Shown: one piece after another, positions 39,101-46,592 of the stretch
Layout: each line of letters opens with the position of its first letter
Position numbering within the stretch: position 1 is the stretch's first letter
Origin: Myxococcales bacterium
GTDB taxonomy: Bacteria; Myxococcota_A; Polyangia; Fen-1088
DNA length: 64,000 bases
Direction of reading: 5' to 3'
NCBI GenBank assembly: GCA_022184915.1
Contig: JAGTJU010000004.1
Coordinates: 542,057 to 606,056, forward strand
Program-made: the position numbers and the translations under genes
Notes under the pieces: generated by a model
What the model was told of the DNA's origin: nothing
What the model saw: the letters and a program-made list of their open reading frames with translations, nothing else
Databases searched by the model: none

Positions 39101-40709
39101 GTACTGGAACGACGCGGAGGCCACGGGCGCGGTGCTGCGCGACGGCTGGTTCCACACCGGGGACCTCGGCCGCTTCGACGAAAGCGGAAACCTTTACCTG
39201 GTGGGACGGTCGAAAGACATCATCGTCGACGCCAACGGCAAGAACGTTTACCCCGACGAACTCGAGGAGCTTTACTGCGAGTTCCCGCTCATCAAGGAGC
39301 TATCGGTGGTGGGGGTTCCTGACGGCGCCGGCGAGCACGTGGCCTGCGCGGTCGTGCCCGACTTCGACAAGGAGCCGGGGCTCACTCCCTCAGAGGTGCG
39401 GTCGCAGATCCAGGAGCACTTCCGGGCCGTGTCGCAGACGCTGCCGTTTTGGAAGCGGATCAAGACGCTCGAGTTCTGGGAGGGCGATTTGCCCCGGACC
39501 GCCAAGCGCAGCATCAAGCGCCGCGAGGTTGCGGCCGAGCTGCGCAAGCGTTTCGAGTCCCAGCACGCGGGGACCGAAGGCCCATCGAAGGGAAAGAGCG
39601 AAGCCTCTGGCACCCAGTGGTTCCTGGACGTGGTGGCGCGGGTCACAGGCAAGCCGCGCGACGACGTGCACATGGGCACGCGTGTGGACCACCTGGGGTT
39701 CGACAGCCTCATGTATTCCGAGCTGGCTTCGGCTCTTGAAGGCGAGGGGGTCGTGCTTCCTCCTGACACCGACTTTACTGGCGCGCCCGACGTCTCGGGC
39801 CTGTTCCGCATCGTGAACGACAGCCGGGTGGCGGGCAGCCTGCAGAAGGTGGGGGGCCGCAACAAGGAGAGGCCCGTGCACAAGGATGGGGAGATCCCCG
39901 TACCTGCACCCCTCGCCACGTGGGGAAAGAAGGGGCTGGGGCTTGGCCAAAAGTTGTTCTACGAACGGGTTTTGGATCCCACGATCACGGGGACGGCCCA
40001 CATCCCGCACAACGAGCCGTTCATCGTGGCGGCGAACCATCAATCACATCTGGACATGGGCCTCATCAAAGTGGCCCTGGGCGAAGCGGGCGAGAAGCTG
40101 GCGTCGCTGGCCGCGGCCGATTACTTCTTTTCCGACAAGTGGCGCCGCGCCTACTTCGAGAACTTCACCAACCTCGTGCCCATGGAGCGCTCAGGCTCCG
40201 TGCGCCAGTCGCTCGAGCGCGCCGAACAGGTGCTGCGGCGAGGGCGAAGTATGGTGATCTTCCCCGAGGGCACCCGCTCGACGACCGGTCAGATGCGCGA
40301 CTTTCTCCCAAGCGTGGGGTATCTCGCCGAAAGGGCGAACGTGGGGATCTTGCCTGCCTACGTGAGCGGGACGTTCGATGCTTTGCCCAAGGGCACATCG
40401 GTGCCTCGCAAGCGCAAGGTGGGCGTGGCCTTCGGGCCCTTCCTCTCGCGCGACTTCCTGGGTGAGCTCTGCGAGGGATTGGCACCGCAAGACGGATGGA
40501 AGCTGGCGGCCGCGCTCGTACAGCGGATCGTGGAAGGCTTGCGCGACGGACGACCGGTGCGCTTTTCCGCCGCGTCCGCAAGGGCCGCGTGGGACGGAGA
40601 GCGCTTGGGTGACCTTGGCAAGAGTCTGCCGGTCCAGACCTCACCCGTCACGCCCCCGGCTGCGGCCCCCACACGACACAAGAAACACACGTCGACGGTC
40701 GAATCATGA
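36132..40709 (+). CDS. ElbD-like multidomain lipid enzyme: acyl reductase, AMP ligase, carrier, acyltransferase
   Basis: A 1525-residue soluble or peripheral enzyme with four modules in order. (1) A fatty acyl-CoA/thioester reductase (about 40-560): NADPH motif MGSTGFVGK (49-56) and catalytic YTYTK (Y307, K311). (2) An AMP-dependent acyl ligase (about 575-1130): P-loop FTSGTTGKPKG (757-767) and GRSKDIIVDANGKNVYP near 1030. (3) An acyl carrier domain with phosphopantetheine Ser1192 in GFDSL. (4) A PlsC-type acyltransferase (about 1255-1470): NHQSHLD (H1303, D1308) and FPEGTRS (1377-1383). This is the architecture I recall for ElbD, the enzyme for ether lipids in Myxococcus. It starts 6 bases after the LarA-like gene and overlaps the next gene by ATGA. 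Confidence 0.93.
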   Translation: MSTSGTKHGKRLPAAGPHQHGLPPTTVALKGERLSMREIYRGRNMFIMGSTGFVGKVALGLLLDRCPDIGRVYVMVRRGTGTDSETRFWNSVVPSPVFNPLREKYGGPEGLAAFLKEKVRVVDGDITEPNLGMTEEQAAAVAGDIDVVLNSSGRVTFNPPVESALRTNVQGTKNVIAFVKRMKRPALVHVSTCFVAGNRSGEVWESEELDGYFPNRKEMSGTKFSVEQEIADNERIAEEVRAQANDAQVLARLRKQARERLLEQGRDPDDEGTLRLAVARERKDWIRNELTRRGMERAAEWGWPNIYTYTKSMGDQLVARETGIFRSIVRPAIVESAVSYPFPGWNEGFTTSAPLVYLALKGNHLVPTSKKLILDMVPVDHIAAGMLMVAAQACVEQPAIVHQLAAGDMNPSYIDRVATLTGLYKRKRLQDKDVGNKFMNQLLARMEMRGVAYEEYRKWSFPQARKLVGKVADTLDKVRPAWGGQRFGQLVDRIKKGVDEVMRVTGEAETNIDLFLPFTRDNQYVFRCDNIRAIRDRMPEEDRKLLPWEPESLDWYDYFMNIHFPGLAKWVLPELDETFAPPRKQVYAYSNLLELFDTSTKLNGTRVAMRMDRGEREEVYTYENLQELAGRAGAFLVGQDVKAGDRVILFAKNAPAWSMSYFGILKAGGTAVPVAPESSVEELVNIARASGAVGLVGGDDLLDKRAKLPAALSSAGLPTKVWSASEVFALTSLELEEQRKAAFPKLSNADAVASLIFTSGTTGKPKGVMLTHRNLTFMVSELLKVFEFGVHDGMLSVLPLHHTFEFATGLLVPLSRGAQVSYLAELTGESISRVMKRGHVTAIVGVPALWDLLRRRVLSRFSDKSPLLGKAVEALVKTNFELRARLGINLGVLMFAPVHEGFGGRIRYLISGGSALPAEVLKGFYGLGFDFFEGYGLTETSPVLTVTTPKGKPLPGSVGKPLAGVEVKIAEPDASGVGEVLARGRNVMAGYWNDAEATGAVLRDGWFHTGDLGRFDESGNLYLVGRSKDIIVDANGKNVYPDELEELYCEFPLIKELSVVGVPDGAGEHVACAVVPDFDKEPGLTPSEVRSQIQEHFRAVSQTLPFWKRIKTLEFWEGDLPRTAKRSIKRREVAAELRKRFESQHAGTEGPSKGKSEASGTQWFLDVVARVTGKPRDDVHMGTRVDHLGFDSLMYSELASALEGEGVVLPPDTDFTGAPDVSGLFRIVNDSRVAGSLQKVGGRNKERPVHKDGEIPVPAPLATWGKKGLGLGQKLFYERVLDPTITGTAHIPHNEPFIVAANHQSHLDMGLIKVALGEAGEKLASLAAADYFFSDKWRRAYFENFTNLVPMERSGSVRQSLERAEQVLRRGRSMVIFPEGTRSTTGQMRDFLPSVGYLAERANVGILPAYVSGTFDALPKGTSVPRKRKVGVAFGPFLSRDFLGELCEGLAPQDGWKLAAALVQRIVEGLRDGRPVRFSAASARAAWDGERLGDLGKSLPVQTSPVTPPAAAPTRHKKHTSTVES

Positions 40710-41716
40710 AGACGCTGGTCACTGGTGCCACGGGATTCCTCGGATCCCACCTGATGGAACGCCTTGCCGCCGAGGGCGCGGCGGCTGAGTTGCGTGTGCT
40801 CGTGCGCAAGCCCACGGCACGCCTGACCGCCTTGGGCGTCGAGTGTGTGCAGGGTTCGGTCACGGATGCCGAGGACGTGGCACGGGCGCTCGAAGGCGTC
40901 AAAAACGTCTATCACCTGGCGGGATTCGTCTCGCGCAAGGCCGAAGATGCGCACGAGATGTACAAGGTCCACGTGGAAGGCACGCGCCTTTTGTGTCGGG
41001 CAGCCGCTGAACGAGGTGTGGCCCGGGTGGTGATGGCCTCGACGAGTGGCACGGTTGCCGTGTCGCGCAGCGAGGGGGAGATGCCCGACGAGGCCTGCTC
41101 GGCACCCATCGACATCATGGGGCGCTGGGCCTACTACGCCAGCAAGCTCTACCAAGAAGAGGCCGCCAAACGGGCGTGCCGTGACAAGGTGGAGCTCGTC
41201 ACGGTGAACCCGAGTTTGCTGCTGGGCCCCGGTGACGAACGGCTGTCGTCCACCCGGGATGTATTGTCCTTTCTGGCGCAGGAGATACCGGTGGCGCCCG
41301 GAGGGGGGCTCAACTTCGTCGACGTGCGCGATGTCGCTGCCGTGTTGCCCGTGGCCATGCAGAAGGGTGAGCCGGGTGAGCGCTATTTGTTGGGGGGCTA
41401 CAACTGGACCTTCCGCGAGTTCTTTGGACGCCTCGAGCGCCTGACCAAGGTGCGCGGGCCCCTCGTGCAGGGCCGCGGCCGCTGGCCTTACTTCGCCTCT
41501 CAGCTGCAGTCCGCCGTGTACAAGGCGCTCGGGCGCACGCCGCCTGTCGAGCCTTCGAGCGTCGAGATGGGAGAGTACTTCTGGTACTTCGATTCGGCGA
41601 AGGCCCGCCGTGCGTTCGATTTTGAGCCCCGCGAGGCGCAGGCGACGCTCTTCGATACGGTCACATATCTGCGCGAGCACTTCCTGGGCGGTCACGGGGC
41701 CCTGCGCGCATCCTGA
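40706..41716 (+). CDS. NAD(P)-dependent epimerase/dehydratase (extended SDR), last gene of lipid operon
   Basis: A 336-residue extended short-chain dehydrogenase. The nucleotide motif is VTGATGFLGSHL (residues 5-16), an NVYHLAG segment follows, the catalytic Ser lies in VVMASTSGTVAVS, and the YxxxK is in WAYYASKLYQEE. It is closest in pattern to 3-beta-HSD/dihydroflavonol-reductase-like lipid or sterol-type SDRs rather than sugar epimerases, but the substrate cannot be fixed. It is translationally coupled to the multidomain enzyme through an ATGA overlap, so it should act in the same pathway, perhaps as a carbonyl or hydroxyl oxidoreductase. A strong hairpin follows. Confidence 0.9.
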   Translation: MKTLVTGATGFLGSHLMERLAAEGAAAELRVLVRKPTARLTALGVECVQGSVTDAEDVARALEGVKNVYHLAGFVSRKAEDAHEMYKVHVEGTRLLCRAAAERGVARVVMASTSGTVAVSRSEGEMPDEACSAPIDIMGRWAYYASKLYQEEAAKRACRDKVELVTVNPSLLLGPGDERLSSTRDVLSFLAQEIPVAPGGGLNFVDVRDVAAVLPVAMQKGEPGERYLLGGYNWTFREFFGRLERLTKVRGPLVQGRGRWPYFASQLQSAVYKALGRTPPVEPSSVEMGEYFWYFDSAKARRAFDFEPREAQATLFDTVTYLREHFLGGHGALRAS

Positions 41717-41732
41717 GCGCAACGGGCGCTCC

Positions 41733-41761
41733 TCAGGGGGACCCGGTTTCCGTCCCCCTGA
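41733..41761. terminator. Bidirectional terminator closing the lipid operon
   Basis: A perfect 10-bp inverted repeat (TCAGGGGGAC at 41733-41742, GTCCCCCTGA at 41752-41761) with a 9-base loop between the SDR gene and the convergent lipid-kinase gene. Confidence 0.7.
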
Positions 41762-41792
41762 CCCCCTACGAGGGCCCTCCTCGAGCGGGCTC

Positions 41793-42779
41793 CTAGAGAA
41801 CCAGGTTCAGCGCGCCCGGCAGGATCTCCCAGGTGGCGGGGAGGAAGCCGGGGGTTTCTCCATCCACCTCCAGGCGTATCTGTCCGTCCGGAGCGAGGGG
41901 GGTCACGTGGATCCGGCGCGCCGTGGCGTGTTCGATTTGGTCAATCGACAGGTGCGTTCCGGCGTACAGGCGGTGGATGCGGGTGGCGATGGTGCCGACA
42001 CCCAGATCTCCCACCAGTACCACCTGGAAGTGTCCGCTGTCGAGCTGGGCCTCGGGGCAGATCTTCATGCCGCCGCCGAAGTAGCGGCCGTTGCCCACGG
42101 CACCCAGCAAGCACGTGCGACGCCGCGGCTCCCCTTCGTCGAGTGTCACCTCGACCTCCACGTTGTCGTGCCCGAGCAGGGTGCGTACCGTCGCGCCCAA
42201 GAACGCGGCACGCGGGCCCAAGCGTTTGCTCGAGCGGTTGGCTCGGTTGGCCACGGCTGCCGAGAAGCCGAAGGATGACACGTTCAGGAAGTGACACGTA
42301 TGGTCGAGGCCATCGTCGCCCTTGTACCGTACGCGGCCCACATCGATTCTGCGGCGTGTTCCCTCCCGAATGCGTCGGGCGGCTTCACAGAGGTCCTCCG
42401 CGCCGTCGATCGTTCGGCGAAAGTCGCCTCCTGTGCCGCGGGGAATGAGCGCGAACGCAGTTTCCTCGGGTGCACCCGCGTCCATGAGGCCGTTGACCAC
42501 TTCGTTGAGCGTACCGTCGCCTCCCACCGCGATGACGAGCCGTCTGCCTGCCCGCGCAGCGTCGGAGGCGAGGGTGCGCGCGTGGTGCGCGCGCTCGGTC
42601 ATGCGGGCCTCGAAGGGGCCAAGGCCCTCGGCGATGGCGCGGGCCGCCCGTGCCCAGGCCGCCTCGCTGAGGCCGCCTCCGGAGCGCGGGTTCACGATGA
42701 GCAGCGGGGCCGCGGGGTCCGACGCCGGGCGTGCGGGCGACGGAGGGGCGAGGAGCGTTCCTGGGGAGTGAGCCGACAT
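41793..42779 (-). CDS. Diacylglycerol kinase-family lipid kinase
   Basis: A 328-residue soluble kinase of the DagK/YegS/sphingosine-kinase superfamily. Conserved parts are LLIVNPRSGGG at the start of the catalytic domain, the nucleotide-binding VIAVGGDGTLNEVVNGL, the ALIPRGTGGDFRR segment (usually PLGTGNDFAR) and a C-terminal region with LRLEVDGE-type residues (IRLEVDGETPGF). It phosphorylates a lipid such as diacylglycerol. It sits convergent to the lipid operon, so it may supply or recycle the phosphatidate backbone, though it is transcribed separately. ATG 42779 was selected; an upstream in-frame start at 42854 would add 25 low-complexity residues. Confidence 0.88.
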   Translation of the reverse strand: MSAHSPGTLLAPPSPARPASDPAAPLLIVNPRSGGGLSEAAWARAARAIAEGLGPFEARMTERAHHARTLASDAARAGRRLVIAVGGDGTLNEVVNGLMDAGAPEETAFALIPRGTGGDFRRTIDGAEDLCEAARRIREGTRRRIDVGRVRYKGDDGLDHTCHFLNVSSFGFSAAVANRANRSSKRLGPRAAFLGATVRTLLGHDNVEVEVTLDEGEPRRRTCLLGAVGNGRYFGGGMKICPEAQLDSGHFQVVLVGDLGVGTIATRIHRLYAGTHLSIDQIEHATARRIHVTPLAPDGQIRLEVDGETPGFLPATWEILPGALNLVL

Positions 42780-42951
42780 GAAGGAGCTTGCTGGAAGAGA
42801 GGCGGGTGCCGGTCGTACAGGTCCGGACCGGAGACGCGCCGCGGACCTTATCACTTTTTCGCGTGCCGCCCACGCCCCCGTCGGAGCGCATCATGGCATC
42901 GCGGCGCGGCGGCTCAAGCGATCCTGTGAATCGAACGATGGATCGTCCCGC

Positions 42952-43440
42952 ATGACCAACGTGGAGGCGTTGCTCACCGTCGAGTCCGGCAAGGTCCCAG
43001 ATGGTGTCCAGGTGTTTAGCGAGAACAACCCAGATGCGGGGCGCATGAGAGCCTGGTTGTTCCTCAGCGCCTTTTTGGCCCTCGTGGCCACCGTGATGGG
43101 TGTGGAAGGGGGCGAGCCGCTTGGCGTGATGGCGATCGTGGTCTTCGCCGCCATGGCGGCCGTGGCGGCCATTCCAGTGACGCTCGACGAGCCTCGCAAG
43201 CCCCGTGTGTTGCTCCTGTGCGACAAAGGGCTCATCGTTCGCGAGCACTGGGGTTTGCGCAATTGGCGCTACGACGAACTGTTGCGGGCCTCGGTGCTCT
43301 TCGTCGACGGCGAACAGCAACTCTGTCTGGAGGACCGCCAGGGCGAATTGCACCTTGTCGACCATTTGAACTTCGCCGGCGGAGCACGACTGCGGATCTT
43401 GCTGGAGGCGCGTATACGCGCCGCGAGCGCACGCCCCTGA
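42952..43440 (+). CDS. Small membrane protein, possibly with PH-like domain
   Basis: A 162-residue protein that I do not recognise. Two adjacent hydrophobic helices (RAWLFLSAFLALVATVMGV and LGVMAIVVFAAMAAVAAIPVTL, about residues 30-80) are followed by a soluble segment of short strands and a final helix (VLLLCDKGLIVREHWGLRNWRYDELLRASV...GGARLRILLEARI), the arrangement found in bacterial PH-domain membrane proteins. That similarity is a guess from the strand-helix order. It is divergent from the lipid-kinase gene. The start ATG 42952 gives a compact protein; the open frame extends upstream over the divergent promoter region. Confidence 0.65.
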   Translation: MTNVEALLTVESGKVPDGVQVFSENNPDAGRMRAWLFLSAFLALVATVMGVEGGEPLGVMAIVVFAAMAAVAAIPVTLDEPRKPRVLLLCDKGLIVREHWGLRNWRYDELLRASVLFVDGEQQLCLEDRQGELHLVDHLNFAGGARLRILLEARIRAASARP

Positions 43441-43475
43441 AATCCTCTCCGAAGCGAATCTGATACAACCCCTGC

Positions 43476-44348
43476 GTGCTACCTGGGATCGCTTTTGCGC
43501 TGTTGACCAGCCTCAGCTGGGCTGTGGCGAATGTTTTCATTCAAAGGAGCGGTCAGCGCATGGGAGCGCCCCGCGCCCTTTTTTGGGCGCTCCTGGTGGG
43601 CATGGTGGCTTCCCTCGGAGCGTCTGTCTGTCTCGACACCCGCACCCAGCCGTTTTCGGCAGGCACTCTCTGGCTGCTGGTGGCAGCGGGGGCGATGGGG
43701 CTCCTCGGCTATGCAGGGATGTTCGTGGCGTTCGAGAAGGCCGATCTGACGGTTTCGGTGCCCGTGGTCTCGAGCTGGTCGCTACTGGCGGGGGCGTTCT
43801 CGATCTTGGTGCTCGGGGAGCGTCCGGGGCCGAACCTTTATGTCGGCGCCGCCCTCGTTTGTGCGGGCGTGATCGTCGTCGCCATCGCCTCGACGCGTGC
43901 TCAAGCCTCTCAGGACAGCGCCGGGCGCAGGCGGGGGCTCTTCGCCGTGGCGGCTGCGGCGGCAGGTTCTTTGGGCTTCGGGGTCATGATTCCCCTTTTT
44001 GGGTTCGTCTCGCCCGCGCTCGGGCCCTTCGCGGCGTCGGCGGCGGTGTATGGGCTGTGCCTGGTTCTGGGAGCCCCGGTGGCGCGGGCCCTCCGGGTGT
44101 CGTTGGCGCCGCCTCCGCGAGGGACCTGGCACATGGTGGTGGTCACGGGCCTGGCCGAAACCGTGGGCTTCGTCTCCGTGGCCCTCGGGCGCCGCTTCGC
44201 GCCTCTCACCGTGGTCGCACCCGTGGCGTCCTTGGCGGCCACCTTCACCGTGGTCTACGCGTGGGTGGTTCTACGCCAGCGTCAGAATATGTGGGCGGCC
44301 GTGGGCGCTGCCCTCGTGTGCGCGGGGGTTGTGGTGCTCGCCCTATAG
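43476..44348 (+). CDS. EamA-family (DMT superfamily) permease
   Basis: A 290-residue integral membrane protein with about ten hydrophobic helices arranged as two EamA repeats (first GIAFALLTSLSWAVANVFIQRSG, second GLFAVAAAAAGSLGFGVMIPLF). The segment VSVPVVSSWSLLAGAFSILVLGERPG is the typical helix 3-4 signature of the repeat. Such proteins export amino acids, nucleotides or other small metabolites; substrate unknown. The start is GTG. It ends 17 bases before ettA but no functional tie is evident. Confidence 0.85.
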   Translation: MLPGIAFALLTSLSWAVANVFIQRSGQRMGAPRALFWALLVGMVASLGASVCLDTRTQPFSAGTLWLLVAAGAMGLLGYAGMFVAFEKADLTVSVPVVSSWSLLAGAFSILVLGERPGPNLYVGAALVCAGVIVVAIASTRAQASQDSAGRRRGLFAVAAAAAGSLGFGVMIPLFGFVSPALGPFAASAAVYGLCLVLGAPVARALRVSLAPPPRGTWHMVVVTGLAETVGFVSVALGRRFAPLTVVAPVASLAATFTVVYAWVVLRQRQNMWAAVGAALVCAGVVVLAL

Positions 44349-44365
44349 GCTAACATCCGCGACGC

Positions 44366-46045
44366 ATGGGACCTCAGTACATCTACACGATGCAGAAGCT
44401 GGGCCGGGTTCACCCGCCCAACAAACAAGTCCTCAAGGACATCTATCTGTCGTTCTTTCCGGGCGCAAAGATCGGTGTGCTCGGGTCCAACGGCGCGGGC
44501 AAATCGACCTTGCTGCGGATCATGGCAGGCGAGGACAAGGGCTTCATCGGTGAGGCCCGGCCCGCGGACGGGATCAAGATCGGCTACCTGCCTCAAGAGC
44601 CAAGGCTGGACCCGAATAAATCGGTGCTGGGCAACGTGGAAGACGGCGTTGCGCCCGTAAAGAACTTGCTCAAGCGCTTCGACGAGGTAAACGCGAAGTT
44701 CGCTGAGGAGATGACGCCCGAGCAGATGGACAAGCTGCTGGAAGAGCAGGGCAAGCTTCAAGATGCGATTGATGCGGCCAACGCGTGGGAGCTGGATCGC
44801 ACGCTCGAGATCGCCATGGACGCCCTGCGCTTGCCCCCGGCGGACGCGGACGTGACGAAGCTGTCGGGCGGCGAGCGACGCCGTGTGGCCCTCTGCAAGA
44901 TCTTGCTCGAGCGGCCCGACATGTTGTTGCTGGACGAGCCCACGAACCATCTCGACGCGGAAAGCGTGGCCTGGCTCGAGCACCACCTGCACGAGTTTCC
45001 CGGCACGATCGTCGCCGTGACCCACGATCGTTACTTCCTCGACAACGTCGCGGGCTGGATTCTCGAGCTGGATCGCGGCGAAGGCATCCCGTGGCAGGGG
45101 AACTACTCGTCATGGCTCGATCAGAAGCGCAAGCGCCTGGAGCAGGAGGAAAAGCAAGAATCCGCCCGCCAGCGCACGCTCGCACGTGAGCTCGAGTGGG
45201 TGCAGGCCTCGCCTCGGGCTCGTCAGGCCAAGAGCAAGGCCCGGCTCGGGGCTTACGAGAAGCTCCTGGCGCAAGAAAGTGACAAGCGTGACGAGGCCAT
45301 CGAGATCAACATCCCTCCCGGGCCCCGCCTGGGTGAGGTGGTGGTAAAAGCCGAGGCACTGCGCAAAGGCTACGGCGACCGGCTGCTCATAGAAAACCTC
45401 ACCTTCAACTTGCCCCGGGGTGGCATCGTGGGCGTCATTGGTCCCAACGGCGCGGGCAAGACCACGCTGTTCCGCATGTTGACGGGCGAAGAGAAGCCCG
45501 ACGGGGGGAGCCTGATCGTTGGTGAGACGGTCAAGCTGGCTTACGTCGATCAATCCCGAGACTCGCTCAAAGGTGACGCCACGGTGTTCGACGAGATCGC
45601 GCAGGGGGCCGACTACCTCGAAATCGGTAAACGGCAGGTGCAAACGCGCGCGTATGTGGCCGGCTTCGGCTTCAAGGGCGGCGATCAGCAAAAGCGGGTC
45701 AAAGACCTTTCGGGCGGTGAGCGCAACCGTGTGAACCTGGCCAAGTTGCTCCGCAGCGGGGGCAACGTGCTGCTGCTCGACGAACCCACGAACGACCTCG
45801 ACGTGGACACGCTGCGCGCTCTCGAAGACGCGCTGCTCGAGTTCGCAGGTTGCGTCGTGGTGATCAGCCACGACCGTTGGTTCCTGGATCGCATCGCCAC
45901 CCACATGTTGGCGTTCGAGGGGGATAGCCAGGCGGTCTGGTTCGAGGGGAATTATCAGGACTACGAGGCCGATCGCAGGCGGCGACTGGGTGCCGAGGCG
46001 GCTCAGCCGCACCGAATCAAATACAAAAAGCTCACCCACGGGTGA
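44366..46045 (+). CDS. ettA: Energy-dependent translational throttle EttA (ABC-F)
   Basis: A 559-residue cytosolic ABC-F ATPase with no membrane helices. It has two nucleotide-binding domains with Walker [10 protein letters not shown] and [12 protein letters not shown] signatures LSGGERRR and LSGGERNR, and Walker [12 protein letters not shown] and [11 protein letters not shown]. The N-terminal [20 protein letters not shown] opening and the arm and linker ([21 protein letters not shown]) are specific to EttA. It binds the ribosomal E site and restrains the first translation step when ADP is high. The length equals that of characterised EttA. Confidence 0.95.
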   Translation: MGPQYIYTMQKLGRVHPPNKQVLKDIYLSFFPGAKIGVLGSNGAGKSTLLRIMAGEDKGFIGEARPADGIKIGYLPQEPRLDPNKSVLGNVEDGVAPVKNLLKRFDEVNAKFAEEMTPEQMDKLLEEQGKLQDAIDAANAWELDRTLEIAMDALRLPPADADVTKLSGGERRRVALCKILLERPDMLLLDEPTNHLDAESVAWLEHHLHEFPGTIVAVTHDRYFLDNVAGWILELDRGEGIPWQGNYSSWLDQKRKRLEQEEKQESARQRTLARELEWVQASPRARQAKSKARLGAYEKLLAQESDKRDEAIEINIPPGPRLGEVVVKAEALRKGYGDRLLIENLTFNLPRGGIVGVIGPNGAGKTTLFRMLTGEEKPDGGSLIVGETVKLAYVDQSRDSLKGDATVFDEIAQGADYLEIGKRQVQTRAYVAGFGFKGGDQQKRVKDLSGGERNRVNLAKLLRSGGNVLLLDEPTNDLDVDTLRALEDALLEFAGCVVVISHDRWFLDRIATHMLAFEGDSQAVWFEGNYQDYEADRRRRLGAEAAQPHRIKYKKLTHG

Positions 46046-46137
46046 GTGCGTCGGCGCCTCCCGCCCGCCGGGCCCGTCCCCCCTGCGGGCCCGCGTGGCG
46101 GCTTTCCTTGCGCCCCCGGGCCTTGTAGGATGGCGTC

Positions 46138-46470
46138 ATGATCTCGCAGGAAGAGCTCGAATTCGCGATCCACCGCTTCAAGCTGAGGAGTTCCGGTGGG
46201 GACGATTTTGCCCGTGCGGAGTCGACCGCGGAGGGGGTGGCCGTGGTTCCGCCCGCCAGTCCCGCTCTCGCCGTACCCTACCAGCCGGACGAGCGCACGA
46301 CGGTCGCGCCCGAGGGCTACTACGAAGCGGCCTTGGCCGATTCCGAGGTCGAGGCGGAGGTCGAAGCGGAGGTCGAGGCAGAGGGTGTTCCTCAGTACGT
46401 GGCGTCGATGAGTGACTCCTCCCTGATCGAGCTCGACGAAGAAGCCCTGACCGGCCACGAGCCCGGCTAA
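46138..46470 (+). CDS. Small acidic protein with Glu-Val repeats
   Basis: A 110-residue acidic protein with no recognised domain. After an N-terminal amphipathic helix (MISQEELEFAIHRFKLRSS) the sequence becomes Pro/Ala rich, then contains a tandem EVEA repeat (EVEAEVEAEVEAE, residues about 70-82) encoded by repeated GAGGTCGAGGC-like units, and ends with a DSSLIELDEEAL segment. It is probably largely disordered. It lies between ettA and the kinase-HDOD gene; its function and even its expression are uncertain, but codon use matches the neighbours. Confidence 0.6.
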   Translation: MISQEELEFAIHRFKLRSSGGDDFARAESTAEGVAVVPPASPALAVPYQPDERTTVAPEGYYEAALADSEVEAEVEAEVEAEGVPQYVASMSDSSLIELDEEALTGHEPG

Positions 46471-46592
46471 AGCGCCTCTGGCTCCTTTGGGCTACGGTGA
46501 AGGGGGGCCTCGAGTCCGGCGAGTACATTCGTACGGATCGGCCTCTCGGCTTTAAAGATCACGTTTCCCGAAGCCGATAGACCCCTTGGGGA

